This document shows, in pieces, positions 1 to 13,046 of a DNA stretch of 64,000 nucleotides. The stretch comes from Azadirachta indica (lineage: Eukaryota > Streptophyta > Magnoliopsida > Sapindales > Meliaceae). Under the pieces are notes generated by a model that saw only the letters and a program-made list of their open reading frames with translations, made no database searches and had not been told where the DNA came from. The stretch's first letter is position 1. Each line of letters opens with the position of its first letter. Where the stretch lies: assembly GCA_022749755.1 (NCBI GenBank), contig CM040440.1:2875769-2939768 (forward strand). Reading direction: 5' to 3'. Position numbers and translations under genes: made by a program.

Positions 1-854
1 CATTCCGCCTCTCCTTTTTTATTTTAACCCTTATTTTTTATTTTATTTTTTAATAAATTTAATAAAATAAAAATATAAAATTCTTATACAAAAAATAATT
101 TTATATTATTTTTATAAATTAATTTTAATAATATAAAAATATAATTAATTTAAATAAAAATATTATTAATATATTATTAAAAATATAATATAAAAATTTT
201 TTTTTTTAATTTTTAATTTCTTATTTGTATATTATATTTTTTTTAATATTAATTCATAACTTTATAATTTTTTATTGTTAATTACATTTAATTATAATAT
301 ATAATTTTAAAAATTATAATATAAAATTATATTTACATATATAAAATTTAATTTATTAAAATTATAATATATTTATATTATATTTTAACGGGGAATGGGT
401 GGGGTGAAAGAGGAGAGATAAACCATTCTCCTCTCATTAATAAATTGGAGGTTTAATTTATCTTTATTTTTTACATTATTTTTTGTAAATTTATTTAAAT
501 TTTCTCGATTGAATCTCATAAACTTGGGGACTCATGGAGCCCCATGGGCAATTTTATCATCTCGACCGAAAATCAATCATCAGTGGAAACCTCTCACTAC
601 AATCCGAACATGAAAAAGATTTAGAAAATCTCTGTTGACTTACGACTACCTAGTATGTCATCACGTTGTCAGAAAATATGTATAAGGGATCATGTGTTGG
701 TCTTCCAAGGCTTCACGCTAAATGTTTCAACCAATTACTGAAGTGACAAGGAAACCAGAGGAGAACTAGGCCTTGTTAAGTTTTAGCATGGCCTGAATAT
801 AACCAACTTGAAGGGAATATAACTGCAAGATTTGTTTCAAATATTAAAATTGAT
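1..854. other. AT-rich intergenic DNA
   Basis: No gene is visible. The first 390 bases are almost pure A/T, with long runs of A, T and TA steps, and then change to mixed composition near base 390. No convincing open frame, RNA gene or terminal repeat was recognised. A 90-codon frame at 855-1127 follows but lacks recognisable similarity and codon character, so it is not called. Confidence 0.6.
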
Positions 855-1349
855 ATGAATATAGATCACAATTGCAACTACAGAAGGAGAGGATCAAGCG
901 GCAATTCAACTGATCTGATGAAATGGCTAACGTTGTTGAGAGAGATTAATGGCATCGTAGCATCGCCTCTGCCATATTGGCCGAGCGGAAGGAGAGCGAA
1001 ATTTTGGATAGCTTTTATTGGGATGATTTCCACATTTGTGGAGATAGCCCAAGTTCTTACATGTGTTAAATTCATATGGATGACCCAAAGATTGTTTAGT
1101 CATTTCTCAAGGTTACTTGCAAAATGATTTTCACATTTTTTGTTGCAGAACACAAGAGAAGAGACGGGCAACAAGTTGAGTAAAAATCCGGAAAAGTGAA
1201 ATCCTGTCTTGCTTTGATAAAAAGGTCGATTTATGGTCCAATTGACTGAAATTTTTTAAGCATGTTCATGACTTATAAGACTATATTCTAAACAGCAGGG
1301 ATCAGATTTATAACTCTTTTTAGCATTTATTGGTATTGATGGTTAAGTC

Positions 1350-1735
1350 ATTATTTTTTGTTAAATCTTTTCAATTCTCTCTTTCTTGTAAAATTTATTT
1401 GTTTGCCAAGATTATTTAGTCTTGAGAATATTATAAATACATATTTCTAATTCCAATTAGAAAAAACTTGTATATTTTTATTATTTTATCGCAATGAAGT
1501 TTTTTTTTGTTAGACTAGTATCTCATAGTTTTAATCCTCACTTTGAGGAGGTTCTTTACATTAAATTGTTTGTGGTGTAGTACTTTAATTTCTTTACAAG
1601 AATTTACATTATGCCCAAGATTGTTGTTTATTTGTGCGATCCCCGTTAGGTTGATACACGAGAGGATAAAGTGATTGCTATATTTAGTAATTATTCCAGC
1701 TAGTTTATATCCCAACAGCCTTCTGCATAAAGTTA
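1350..1735 (+). mobile_element. Possible Copia-type LTR remnant
   Basis: This stretch has the texture of the 3' part of a plant Copia LTR. A TATA-like segment lies near 1428-1440, followed by a T/A-rich segment, a GAGGAGG motif near 1545, a T-rich stretch, a segment mentioning a tRNA-like priming context (TTGATACACGAG near 1650), and an end near CCCAACA at about 1711-1717. No second LTR, primer-binding site or internal coding region is visible, so it would be a solo or truncated LTR. The 5' edge is unknown. The assignment rests on remembered resemblance only. Confidence 0.3.
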
Positions 1736-1778
1736 GACACGTGTAATTAGATACAGTGTCATGCTTTAACACCCAGTT

Positions 1779-3191
1779 TCACATTGAATCAATCAAACTA
1801 AATGCTGGAATTTTCCGAATTCCAGCCTCTACCATTGCTTTTCTTAGATTAGCAGCATGACTCCATCTCTCCACCTCAGCATGGATATTTGATAACAACA
1901 CATATTGCCCACAATGCTGTGGCTGCAATTCAAGTAGTCTTCCTCCCACTTCATTACCTATCTCCACTGCACCGTGAATCTTACAAGCACCTAGAAGGGC
2001 CCCTAAAACCGAAGCATCAGGCTCAAAAGGCATACTCCTTATAAACTCAATGGCTTCACTCAAGAACCCCGCTCTTCCTAAAAGATCAACCACACAACCA
2101 TAGTGTTCCATTATGGGTTTAACCCTGAATTCACCCAACATAGAGTGAAACAATTCCAAAGCCAACTTCACCAGTCTAGCACGAGAACAAGCTGTAAGAA
2201 CAGCAACAAAAGTAACCTCATTAACACAAATCCCCTGCTCTTTCATCTCCTCAAACAAGTGCAAAGCCTCCTGTTCTCTACCATTACTTGCAAGTGAAGA
2301 AATCATTGCATTCCAAGTGCAAACCTCTTTGAACACCATTTGCTTAAAAACGGTTTTTGCACTATTTAAATCACCAGATTTTCCATACAAATCAATTAAC
2401 GCCGTCCCCATATTAACACTCAATACAATCTCATTTCTCAAAACATAACCATGAATTTGCTTTCCTAAATAAACACCCCCTTCCTTTACCAAACCAGCGC
2501 AAGAATAGAGTACACTAACATACGTAGCCTCATTTGGTCTCACAGAATCTTCATTTACCATCATATTCTTAAAAAATGATATCCCCGCAGCAAAACACCC
2601 GTTCGTCGCAAACCCATTAATAATACTAGTCCAAGAAACGACGTCTCTGCTTAACATGCTTTTAAACAACAAAACAGCAGAATCCATATCGCCATTTGTG
2701 GCATAAGCATCAATCATTGCATTACACGCAATAATACACGGACTTGAAATTTCTTCAAACACCATCCGTGCATTTCCCAAATCACACATTCCCGAATATA
2801 ATCCAACCAACGACGTCCTCAGGAAGGGGTCAGCTAAAACGCCGCGTTGAAGGGCTTGTGCATGGAGAGTGAGGGAAGACAAAGAGGGTAAAAAGGAGGC
2901 AGCTTTGATTAAAGAAGGGAAAGTGCGGGCGTTGGGCGGGATTTGGCGGGCAAGCATGCGAGTGAATATAAGGAGAGTTTTGTTAGGCTGGTTAATGTTG
3001 AGGTAAGCTCTTATTAAAGTGTTGTAGAGAAGGGTAGTTTTGTAAATGTTTGAGTTTGGTGAGTTGTTTTTTGGGATGCAATGGAGATGGTTTTCGGTGA
3101 TTAGAAGGGAATGAATTTGTTTGATTTGGTTTGAGTTTTTGATGAAGCGTTGGAGAAGTTGGAGGAGAAATTCGGAGGAATGTTGTTGCAT
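1779..3191 (-). CDS. Pentatricopeptide repeat protein, PLS class, E subgroup
   Basis: Single-exon gene of 470 codons starting at a true ATG at 3189-3191. PPR proteins bind organellar RNA in sequence-specific fashion; PLS-class members act mostly in C-to-U editing or transcript processing in mitochondria or plastids. The sequence shows repeated helical-pair motifs, for example NTLIRAYLN near residue 57, DVVSWTSIINGFATNG near 182 and EVCTWNAMISSLASNG near 290, with the alternating spacing of P, L and S repeats. The last ~100 residues form an E domain (PDASVLGALLGACKIHG and the QYVLLSNIHAE segment). It ends soon after the E motif with no DYW deaminase domain, so any editing role would need a DYW partner in trans. 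The N-terminus is not an obvious transit peptide. It resembles Arabidopsis proteins of the At1g10330 type, but orthology was not tested. It is divergent from the hydrolase gene to its right. Confidence 0.88.
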   Translation of the reverse strand: MQQHSSEFLLQLLQRFIKNSNQIKQIHSLLITENHLHCIPKNNSPNSNIYKTTLLYNTLIRAYLNINQPNKTLLIFTRMLARQIPPNARTFPSLIKAASFLPSLSSLTLHAQALQRGVLADPFLRTSLVGLYSGMCDLGNARMVFEEISSPCIIACNAMIDAYATNGDMDSAVLLFKSMLSRDVVSWTSIINGFATNGCFAAGISFFKNMMVNEDSVRPNEATYVSVLYSCAGLVKEGGVYLGKQIHGYVLRNEIVLSVNMGTALIDLYGKSGDLNSAKTVFKQMVFKEVCTWNAMISSLASNGREQEALHLFEEMKEQGICVNEVTFVAVLTACSRARLVKLALELFHSMLGEFRVKPIMEHYGCVVDLLGRAGFLSEAIEFIRSMPFEPDASVLGALLGACKIHGAVEIGNEVGGRLLELQPQHCGQYVLLSNIHAEVERWSHAANLRKAMVEAGIRKIPAFSLIDSM

Positions 3192-3469
3192 GAGAACGAG
3201 TCATTTATCCGACAACTTGCAACAGTGGAACATGGAAGTGGGTGGCTTACAACTTACACAGCTACTTCTGATTTCAACGCGCGAGGTAACAGATATTTGT
3301 TCCAATTAAACGACGGCGTTTTAGTGCCCCAATTGAAACCCGGCGTTGACGGAGTCTGAACGACATCGTTTATTTTTGGTGGGGTCTCCGTTTCTATCCA
3401 ACTCTGAAGTACTGAACTGAAAGGCCAGAGATATAAAGGCTATTGGGTTGAGAGTGATTGCGTTGAAGT
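3192..3469. promoter_or_regulatory. Short divergent promoter between PPR and hydrolase genes
   Basis: Only 278 bases separate the two start codons, so both 5' UTRs and both core promoters must lie here. The segment is GC-richer than the surrounding intergenic DNA. No clear TATA box is seen on either strand, which fits housekeeping-type promoters. A bidirectional promoter is inferred from geometry only. Confidence 0.5.
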
Positions 3470-6400
3470 ATGTTAGCAGCAGCTTCGAGAATCTTCGGCA
3501 GAACAGTTCCACTTAAGCCCTATCTCTTACGGACGCACTATCCCTCCTCTGTTTGTCGCTTTGCAATACGATCAATGGCAGATTCTGCAACTTCTCCTTT
3601 CAAGAAAATTCAGATTCAGAGAGACGACACTGTGAGCTTCATTTCACCATTTTTTTTTTCCCTTTTGTGCACTTCTTTGAGTGTTTTAATCAATGGGTCT
3701 TTATGATCTGTATTCGACTTTCCTTCATCGTGATCGTATGATGTGTCAGTTTTAATTGATAAAACTCTGTAAGAACTGCAGAAAACCTCCTGGGACTTAC
3801 ATATATCAAGAACGATTCTTTATGGGTTAAGTTATCCCCAAAAAAAAAAAAAAAAAAAAGACATGTTAAATAGACTCTTAGCTGTAAGAATTTTATAAAA
3901 GAAATTATTTTTATTTTATTTTTGAAAGCATTGCATATAATAAGCATTACCCGTACTTAATCATAACCTGTGTTCTTTTTATCATTTTTAATTTCATGAG
4001 CAATGATCAGACCTTGTCTGATATGGGCTTTTGGTTTTTGTTCATGTAATTGTGGATTAGACGTTTGATGCGTATGTGGTTGGCAAAGACGATGCTCCTG
4101 GAATTGTTGTCCTTCAAGAGTGGTGGGGTGTTGATTTCGAGATCAAGAACCATGCTATCAAAATTTCCCAGCTAAATCCTGGATTCAAGGCACTTATCCC
4201 GGAGTAAGTATCTGTGATTTTTACAATTATATGTTCTGTTTCCTTTTAATTCTATTAGTAGTTATGTTTATAGTAATAGTTGTTGCATTTGAATGTTCAA
4301 AATATTTATCCTAATGTTTCAGTTTGTATCGGGGAAAGGTTGGTTTGGATGTTGCAGAAGCACAACACTTGATGGATGGTCTTGATTGGCAAGGTGCTAT
4401 CAAGGATATCCGTGCTTCAGCTATTTGGCTTAAGGCGAATGGTTCAAAAAAGGTTTGTACATTCTACTTGTCAAACTTCATATGATAATTATAGTTCATT
4501 TAGATTAATAATATGGTGTTTTGCACACACCATGGTCACAAGAGATAGGTGATGATTGCATCCCGATGTGTGCCTGACATTAGTATGAAGTTTTGTGATT
4601 CCAAAAGGATTTTACAGTTTTATCTGCTGCACTACTGGTTTCAAGTTATGCTCTAAAATGTAAAGAATGTGTAAGGCATATGCCTCATTCCTTGAAAAGT
4701 TTGTTGAATTTGAAATTTACACTTTTAACATGATGGATTTGATGGCTTTGATCACATAAGTGCCTGTGTAAATGTAACACTGGGAAGTTTCTTGTGTTTT
4801 ATGCAATGACTGTTTTATAATAACTTAAACTAGCTTTATAGTGATGGTCTTATATCTAAGTCTGTAGATCATTATTTTCAGACAATTGGATAGTTCAAAT
4901 GCTCTTATGATGCATCCATTTTGACACATGCTTTTCAGTAATATAAGCTTGATTATTTAGCAGAAAAGTTCAAAGTGATATATACCTCCATGCATTGGTG
5001 AGAAAATCATATATATGCCTTAATGGATCTGTGTGGCAACCAAACCATGCTTTTTAGTAATATAAGCTTGATTATTTAGCAGAAAAGCTCAAAGTGATAT
5101 ATACCTCCATGCATTGGTGAGAAAATCATATATATGCCTTAATGGATCTATGTGGCAACCAAACCATGCTTTTTAGTAATATAAGTTTGATTATTTAGCA
5201 GAAAAGTTCAAAGTGATGTATACCTCCATGCATTGGTGAGAAAATCATATATATGCCTTACTGGATCTGTGTGGCAACCAAACCAAAACCCACAAACTAT
5301 CCCCAAGAGCTGCCTTCATGCCTTAAATTTGGGCTTGGGTTCTGCTCTCATCCGAGGTGTTAGGTTGAAGAGATATTTAGGAAGCAGATAGTAGCAACTT
5401 GCCAAGGTTGAGTTTAACTGGATTGTTGCCAACTTTGGTGTTGGATTCCACTTCTTGTGCTCTTCTTTGCATGAGGTCCTTTTAGCTTAACAATTCAATA
5501 AATCTGTGTTGGAGTGGGAAGAAACACTTAAAGGGCTATTCATTGGACGAGGATAGAATGCATCAATATTATAGCCTTCATTTCTCAAATCAGCGCGATT
5601 ACATCTGAGATCTCTCATGTTTCTTTTTATCTTATGATTGGCATCTTAAAAGATTATATCCATTAATGGATTATCAATAGCTTGGATATTTATAGAAAGT
5701 ATAGACTTGTTTATAAATTTAGTGATAATTTTTATAGCTACATTGGTTGTATCATAAACTGGTACTGTTCTTTTAAATCTATGCAAATATACTAGCTGAA
5801 TATTATACACATGCTGGCTTCAGCTTTTTATGCTGTTTTCATTCAATAACAAACTTGTGGCATTTCAATAGGTTGGTGTGACTGGATATTGCATGGGAGG
5901 TGCTCTTACTATCGCAAGTTCTGTCTTAGTTCCTGAGGTTGACGCTGTTGTGGCATTCTACGGGATTCCCTCATCAGAGCTTGCAGATCCTGGCCAGGCT
6001 AAGGCACCTATTCAAGCTCATTTTGGGGAGCTCGACAATTTTGTTGGCTTTTCTGATGTGACAGTATGGCAACTTCTCTCAAATCTTTTCATGGAAACTA
6101 TGATTTTTGTGCTTGTTTCCTGTTTGGGGCTAAACCTTTAGACCTGCATCCTAAAGATGCTGCTTACAAGGAATGAGTTTAAATCAATAAAATTATCAAC
6201 TCTACGGCTCATGACTGTTGTAGTTGCCCTTTAGCTTGCATGATAGCCCTTCATTTCCTTCACATAATGGCTGTTCATGTACTATATTTAAGTATTACAA
6301 CTATAAACATCATTGTTATTCCTTCTTAAAATATTGAAGTATAGATATATCATTTTGTCCTTGTAAGTACCACCTCTTTGTTAGATCACTTGCTTTTATG

Positions 6401-6882
6401 TTTTCAAGCATCTTGGCACCTTACAATAGTTTATTCCATTATAACATCTGCGAACATGTATAAGGTAGAGGAGAACATGAGAAAATCGAGGGAATTAGTT
6501 TATTTGAATTCTCTCATCACTTTACAGATTGAATTCTAGGTATATAATGTTGGTTTCATTTTTATATTACTTCCTGGCGATGTAAATTGAAGAATGACTC
6601 ATGTGGGTAGTGGCCACCGATGAGAAAGAACTTTATTAAAAGAATCTAATTCTGCTCTCTGTTTTGAGTTTTCAGGCTGCCAAAGCTTTGGAGGAAAAAC
6701 TGAGAGTGTCTGGTATTCCACATGAGGTACACATCTATCCTGGCAATGCACATGCTTTTATGAACAGGTCTCCAGAAGGAATAAAGAGGAGGAAGGAAAT
6801 GGGAATGCCTGATGAAGATCCTGTTGCAGTTGAGCTGGCATGGTCTCGCTTCCAATCCTGGATGACCCGCTACCTTAAGTAA
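3470..6882 (+). CDS. Dienelactone hydrolase family protein (carboxymethylenebutenolidase-like)
   Basis: Five coding exons join in frame to 277 residues: 3470-3631, 4061-4203, 4323-4452, 5872-6063 and 6676-6882, all with GT-AG introns. The product is an alpha/beta hydrolase of the dienelactone hydrolase family, which hydrolyses lactone or ester bonds; the plant substrate is generally unknown. The expected Cys-Asp-His triad is visible: Cys in GYCMGG (about residue 152), Asp in the GELDNFVGFSD segment, and His in GNAHAF. LIPDLYRGKVG and the C-terminal RFQSWMTRYLK fit the family. The first ~35 residues (MLAAASRIFGRTV...) are rich in Arg, Ser and Ala, suggesting an organellar transit peptide before a second Met (MADSATS) that could start a cytosolic form. 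Intron 4 (4453-5871) is large and contains a triple repeat. The frame is intact throughout. Confidence 0.93.
4927..5283 (+). repeat. Three tandem ~119-bp repeats within an intron
   Basis: Three near-identical head-to-tail units begin at 4927, 5046 and 5165, each opening with CATGCTTTT and closing with GGCAACCAAAC. Unit-to-unit differences are only a few substitutions (for example GCTTG versus GTTTG, and TTAATGG versus TTACTGG). The array lies wholly in intron 4 of the hydrolase gene. It has no coding potential that I can see. Confidence 0.9.
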
Positions 6883-9770
6883 TTCCCTAGTTTTATGCAT
6901 CTATGATGTTATCTTTGCTTGCCTCGTTACATAACATGTAGTAGCTCAATATATTGGACGGTTGGAAGTATGCTTTTGTTCCGAAGGGGTATGGTGGATA
7001 CTTGGGTGTGACTTTGGAGATTGACGTAGCGACATATATGTATAACGAGCTTAGTTTGCTTTAAGTAAATGTTTTGAGTTTGAACTTCTGTCTCTTTCCT
7101 TATTTTTTATCCATGGAAATGTTGTTGTGGAACCTTCTCGTCGTATGGTGGAGATTGTATTGTATGTTTGCTGAAGGCTTCTTTTGTTATCTGAATGGGA
7201 ACAGGAAATTTTGGAATCAAACCAACCAGAGATGGTTTCTTCTCTGGACCAAAAATTCAGAGCTTGTGGTCCTATAATTTGGTATCAACTCTTGATCAGC
7301 TTACCTAATATATGATTACGAGATTGGAAATCGATTTGAGATATGGGATGGAATTTTGCGTAGCGGTCACTAGTCAAATTGCGTAGTTTGATGACTTATG
7401 TTGAACAAATTACTTTCGGGTTGAGCATGAATGAGAGATTCAAGTGGGTGTGGTCCTCTTGTCTTTATTGTTTTCCAGCGGTGTCAATTTTGGTTTACGA
7501 GTAGTAGCATGCTAGAAATGTTTCGTAGTTTTATCTCATTAGTCATCAACATACGGCTTTACCTAAAAAAGGGGACCAAGACATAAATAACGGTCAATAG
7601 TTTTACAAGGTAATTCTCTCTAGATGCCAACTTAATTAAAAGTAAAGGAATAGCTCAAGAGATCATAAATGGCTGCGTGATGAACCATTTTCAGACTGAT
7701 TATTGATGCTGATTCATTCAATTACACCGAGGAAGAAAAATGAAAACACTTTTTTGTTGTTTCTACTTTTGTGGGTTTGAAAGATCGGTGCCTAATTTGT
7801 TCAAACTTGGGGTAAACAGTTGGACTTTCAGCTCTGCTTTTAAATTGGATCATATGCTGCGAATTGTAAACCAAATCCCACGCCAATTTGCTGCTGTCTT
7901 TACCCAAAATTGGTCGTACTTAACGACTAATGTGAGGAAAAAAATTCAACAGATACATTGATATTATGAATATCAGTGTATTACTTAATGTACTTACTAG
8001 CAAAGAAATTTTAGTTTTGAGAGTTCAAGACAGCTTAACTAATCCCTTGGACTGTTCTAATTGCTTTATAAATAAATAGTTTCAGCAATCCTAGTTCTCA
8101 TAAAAATTGAATTAGCCTTTTCAAATCACAATCAAAAGGACCCCAATTCGAAATGCACCTTTTAATCACTGTCTCACATGTATGTGTTGTTTTTGTTTCT
8201 AGGGTATATAGCTAGGTAGGCTGGTTGTTGAATGTGAACCCAACTTTATACACCCAACATCTTACATTATTGGCTGGTCCTTCATTAGGTTTCACACTTC
8301 AATTAATTTCCACCTTTAAAATTTTTTTAATTTAATTGTCCACATTCTCAAATGTGTTGTTGACTAATTTAATTAATAAGATCTCTTAAAATAATACAAG
8401 AGATATTAACTCAGCTTCATATATATCTATATAACTTCTCTTAAGAACAGTCATTCCCCCACTCAAACACTATAACAATGTATATTTAATCGAGGTAGTG
8501 TTAGAAAATTATTTACATCATATACTTGGGTTTTGAACTCATATAAGTTTTGATTTGAAATTGTTAGTCTATATATATTCACCTTTTATTATTGCTGAAC
8601 TATAATCTATTGGATCACATAGTGAGATTTGATTAATTGCGAAAATCCAATAATTAACTGAGTAGATTTTTCTTTGACAGATAGAAACAAACAATCATTT
8701 AATTTTGACATCTTAACAACTACTTATATATAACACCATATATATGTAAGTATATAAATATAAGAAAAGCCTGAAAAATGCATGAGACAATTATGATCGA
8801 TTCCATGCATGAACATGCACATGTATGCATGCTTGCCTTCAAAATTCAAATATAATTTATTTAAAATATATACTACATGTCATGATACCAAATCAATTCA
8901 TACAAAGTAGCTAGAAAAATGCAGCCCTTCAATCAATTTTATTACGTTTGGTTTAGACTTTTTTGTCAATCACACACTCAATTCTTATTATTTTAATAAC
9001 ACAAATAATCTAATTTAAATAACAAAACAAATTATATATAATAAATAATATCAGAGAAAAAAAAATATATATATAGAACCTGCATACAAATAAATTCGTA
9101 TTTACCATTTAATAGAGTAATTTCAAGGATAGTGAAAATGAGTTTCACTTTTTTAATGCATTATTCTAATAAAGATAGGATTTGTGAAGTTATTTGATCA
9201 ACTATAACAATATTATGATTAATAAAAGGAAAATTACATAATAATGTGTCGGGTAATTAAGACCGAAATCTTCTTGGAAATCTGTGAATTTTTCCGGAAC
9301 TCAATGCTTTTGATTTGTGTGTAATGATAATATATATATTTTTTTATATATCAACAAAACTACATGTAGATATATATAGCAATTAAATGACTTGAAGAAA
9401 ATTAAGTCGATAATTTATAATAATAATATTGTATCGTGCAACCCAACCCAGATGCACGTTTGCATGCGAACAATTTTATTCATGACTGCTTGTTAGGTTT
9501 GCAAAAGACATGGAATCATGGAAGAGTCGTCTGTGGCGGCAATTCATCCAATCAAAACTACTTTCTGAAATAGTTTTATATATTGTTTTTGTTTTCAGAA
9601 AACAAATTATATCTGGATTGTAAATGAAGCAAGTTCCAGATTCTCCTCAAACTTAACACCGACGAAGAAAATGAGGGACAAGTTTGCAGTTAGGTTGACA
9701 ATAAATTATGAAGTTGTAGATAAAAATTGCTTTATGAAAACAGATTATTTCTCTTTTCTACTTTCTTAAT

Positions 9771-9773
<3 letters not shown>

Positions 9774-9820
<47 letters not shown>

Positions 9821-9834
9821 CACATATATATATA
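9774..9834. repeat. Compound (TC)n-(TA)n microsatellite
   Basis: An uninterrupted TC dinucleotide run passes directly into a TA run and then into CACATATATATATAG. A separate TA run lies at about 10070-10095. Both are in intergenic DNA and would be length-variable. Confidence 0.9.
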
Positions 9835-12800
9835 GCTAGCAGGCAGCTGTGTTTGTTTGCTTAAATAAATTATGATCGTAGAAAAAGTGGTGTGTGCTTT
9901 GAATTGATTCTGCAGCGAAACCCGTTCGAACTTTGACAAAAGAGATTTAATTAACAATTATAACATTCAATTGTTGAAAACGATGCCGTAAGTTGAGGAT
10001 AAAATTAAAGGCTACACGTAGGTGTTTTGTTCACAGCCAGAAAAATCAAATCTGTGGGAAAAGCATCTTTATATATATATATATATATATATATACAGTA
10101 TTTTAATATCGAGTTCTAACAAGTTCATGGGTCTCCACTTCATTTCTTATATAATTCATTATGTTATTTTTAAGTTTAATTAATTAATGCCTCCAATTTT
10201 AACATTTTGCTAAATTTTGGTTGGTCTACGAATATCATCATCGTATCTCAGTGAAATTTTTTAATTTATTGTACAATAATTTGTGTTTAATTATTATTAT
10301 TATTATTATTTTTAATGTTACTTACTTCTAGGATTGCTTTCATCTTTTCTAACAAACATTGTTTTAGTTTTAAATATGCGCAATTGATCTTCTAAGGAGT
10401 GTATGAATGGATCATATACTACTTAGCTTTTGCTTTTTTTCAAAAGCACTTCGGGAAAGCTTCGTTTCATTTGAATCAATATCTAAGTTGTAAAGTTTTT
10501 CAAAAAGATATAATTATATTTATCTAAGTTGTAAAGAATCATTTATCTACAACTACTTTCCGAATACTCTTTCCATTGTTTCAGCGTATTAATCATTTAA
10601 AAAATATTTTCGATTCTTTTGTAATTTATATCCCTAGTTACTTAAGAATCTAATGAAAAAAATATATACAAATTATTATGTTTTTAATTATTAATTCTAA
10701 AGTCATAGTTTATAATATATACAAACTTTTACTCTAGTCGATAATTTATGTTTATCAACCACTCACCTCTTCATATTAGATGTCATGTATTATGATAATT
10801 TATTAAATACTCACTTATTTATATACGGCTGTTATAAAATCTATTTATTTAATATCATATTGTTATTTAAAATAAAATTTTGAAGTATGAGTTGAATTAG
10901 AAGTAGTGTTGTTTTCTTTCATGATACGTGTTCTTTTTTCATACTTTATGAAGTGTCTATTTGGTTTAATTTTTTCGTTAGTCAAAAGAATTTTTTTTAA
11001 TGATAAAAAAAATTTTTCAAATTCTTTTGATGTTGTTTGATTGACACAGAAGAAGCATTTTAAAAATTAAAAAAAATTATTTTTCTTTTAATAGAATAAA
11101 TACAAATTTTAAATTTTTAACAATAAAATCACAAAATTGTGTAAATCACTTTTACTACAATTTAAAAATTTTACGTTATTTTTTTAAAATAAAACATTAA
11201 AAATTTGACTATTAAAATAATTATTCAAATTTTTTCAAAAAGTTATTTATAATAACAAAACGACTAATAAATTTTTATTAAAAAATCTAATTTATAAAAA
11301 TTTCACAAATAAAAAATCAACTACAAAAAATTCTATTGGAAAAATTATACCCCACCAACCCAAAATACATTTAATTTAATTGACCAATTTTTTTTTGGAC
11401 CTTGAAAGCTAGGATATGTCATTGCGTACGTATTTTGCATAATTCTTTCCTCGTGCCTGAATGACTTGCTACCCCTTTTCATATTGCCAATATTAATTTC
11501 ACTAATATATAATCCAACTTCAATTATTTCAAAATTGTCGCCATTGTAGAGAATAACTCAAATTCCTCCTTAATTTTTAAAAAATAAATTTATAAAATTA
11601 ATCGAAAAATTAAATTAAAATGTGTAACAAATTTTATACATATATAAAAAGTGTGTTGTAGAAAAATTAATTCTTTTGGATTTAAAGACTATATGTGTAT
11701 GTGTGTGTGTGTGTGTGTGTTCGCATGTGTGTAAAGAGAAAGTTATACCGACACGAAGAAAACATTTGACATTAAAATGATGATTACAAAGTAAGATCTA
11801 AAAAAAAAAAAAAGAAAAAGGAGTTCAATTAATTGAATCACGTTTTAGTCCTGCAAAAATGAAACTGTTTAACAAGCTTTTGTATTGAGTGTCCCCTATA
11901 TCTTTTCTCCTTAGATTCTCCTTTGTGTGTTTTCGGCTACGAACGCACCCACTTTTTTTGCGGGCCCCGCTTGTTTATTATCTTGTCTCTCTTCCTTTCT
12001 TCGTTATCTTTCTTTCCTGCAATTTTATAACCCATAAAAATTAATAAAACCAATTTTACCGGTTTTTTAAAATATTAATATTAGGCGCCTTGGCGATAAA
12101 CTGATATACTATTATCAAATATTTTATAAAAATTTCTCTTATTCTTATAAAACATATAAAATATATGGCATATTATAATAACAGTATAACACTAACATGT
12201 ATCAATACATTTGTATAAAAGTGTTAGGTTTATCTCTTCTAAAACTAGTGTAATGAGTTTTTATTTATAATACAATATAATTATTTATTTTTTTTAATTT
12301 TAACTCCTTCATTGTAATATTTTCTTTTGATAGTTTTCAAAAATTTTATAAATAGTTTGTTAGTTAGAAACTAAAAAAAGGAAAAACAAAAAAAAAGCTT
12401 GAAATAATGGGGAGATGTACTGCTAGTCTTGTGCACCTTAAGTCGACTGGTCAAAATTTTAGGGTCAATATTGTAAAGTTTGTTCGATCAAAGCAATTAC
12501 GTGTTTGATAAACATTTTTTTTTTGTTTATTTTAAAATCTAATATTTTCCAATAATCGCATATTTATATTTATTATTATTTTTTTTATTTTACAATAATT
12601 ATAGATTAAGATATGAAACATTTTAATAGTAAGTAAATTTAAAATTTTGAATAGTTGTCTAACTTTATACATACAATTTAATTTTATCAAAAATAATATA
12701 TAAAAAAGAGATGTTTTGGGAACTAAATTGATGGGCAGTTATCACGTGAATTTCATTGTTGGGTTGGACAAGTCTTGAAAAAGGTAAACATGAGAAAAAT

Positions 12801-13046
12801 TAATTTTAAGGGAATATATATGTATATATATATATATATATTATTTTGTGGGGATTGAAAAATGCTAGAATGCCAGCTATAACGGTTGACTAACAATGAA
12901 ACTTCGATAGTAATTAACGAAATATAAAGAAGTCACGGAAAAATTCTAAGGCCTACTAATATTGAAAAAACAAAATGCTTCTCTTTAGAAAGAAAATTTG
13001 CCTTTCGCAATTCACGTGATCTCCGTCCTGTATTGAATAAAAGAAG

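Noticed and set aside
855..1127. 90-codon open frame
   Set aside because: No recognisable domain, no splice context, and an equally open frame on the other strand.
10930..11345. Possible fold-back transposon in AT-rich DNA
   Set aside because: The apparent arms are A/T runs that pair by composition; no defined ends or target duplication.
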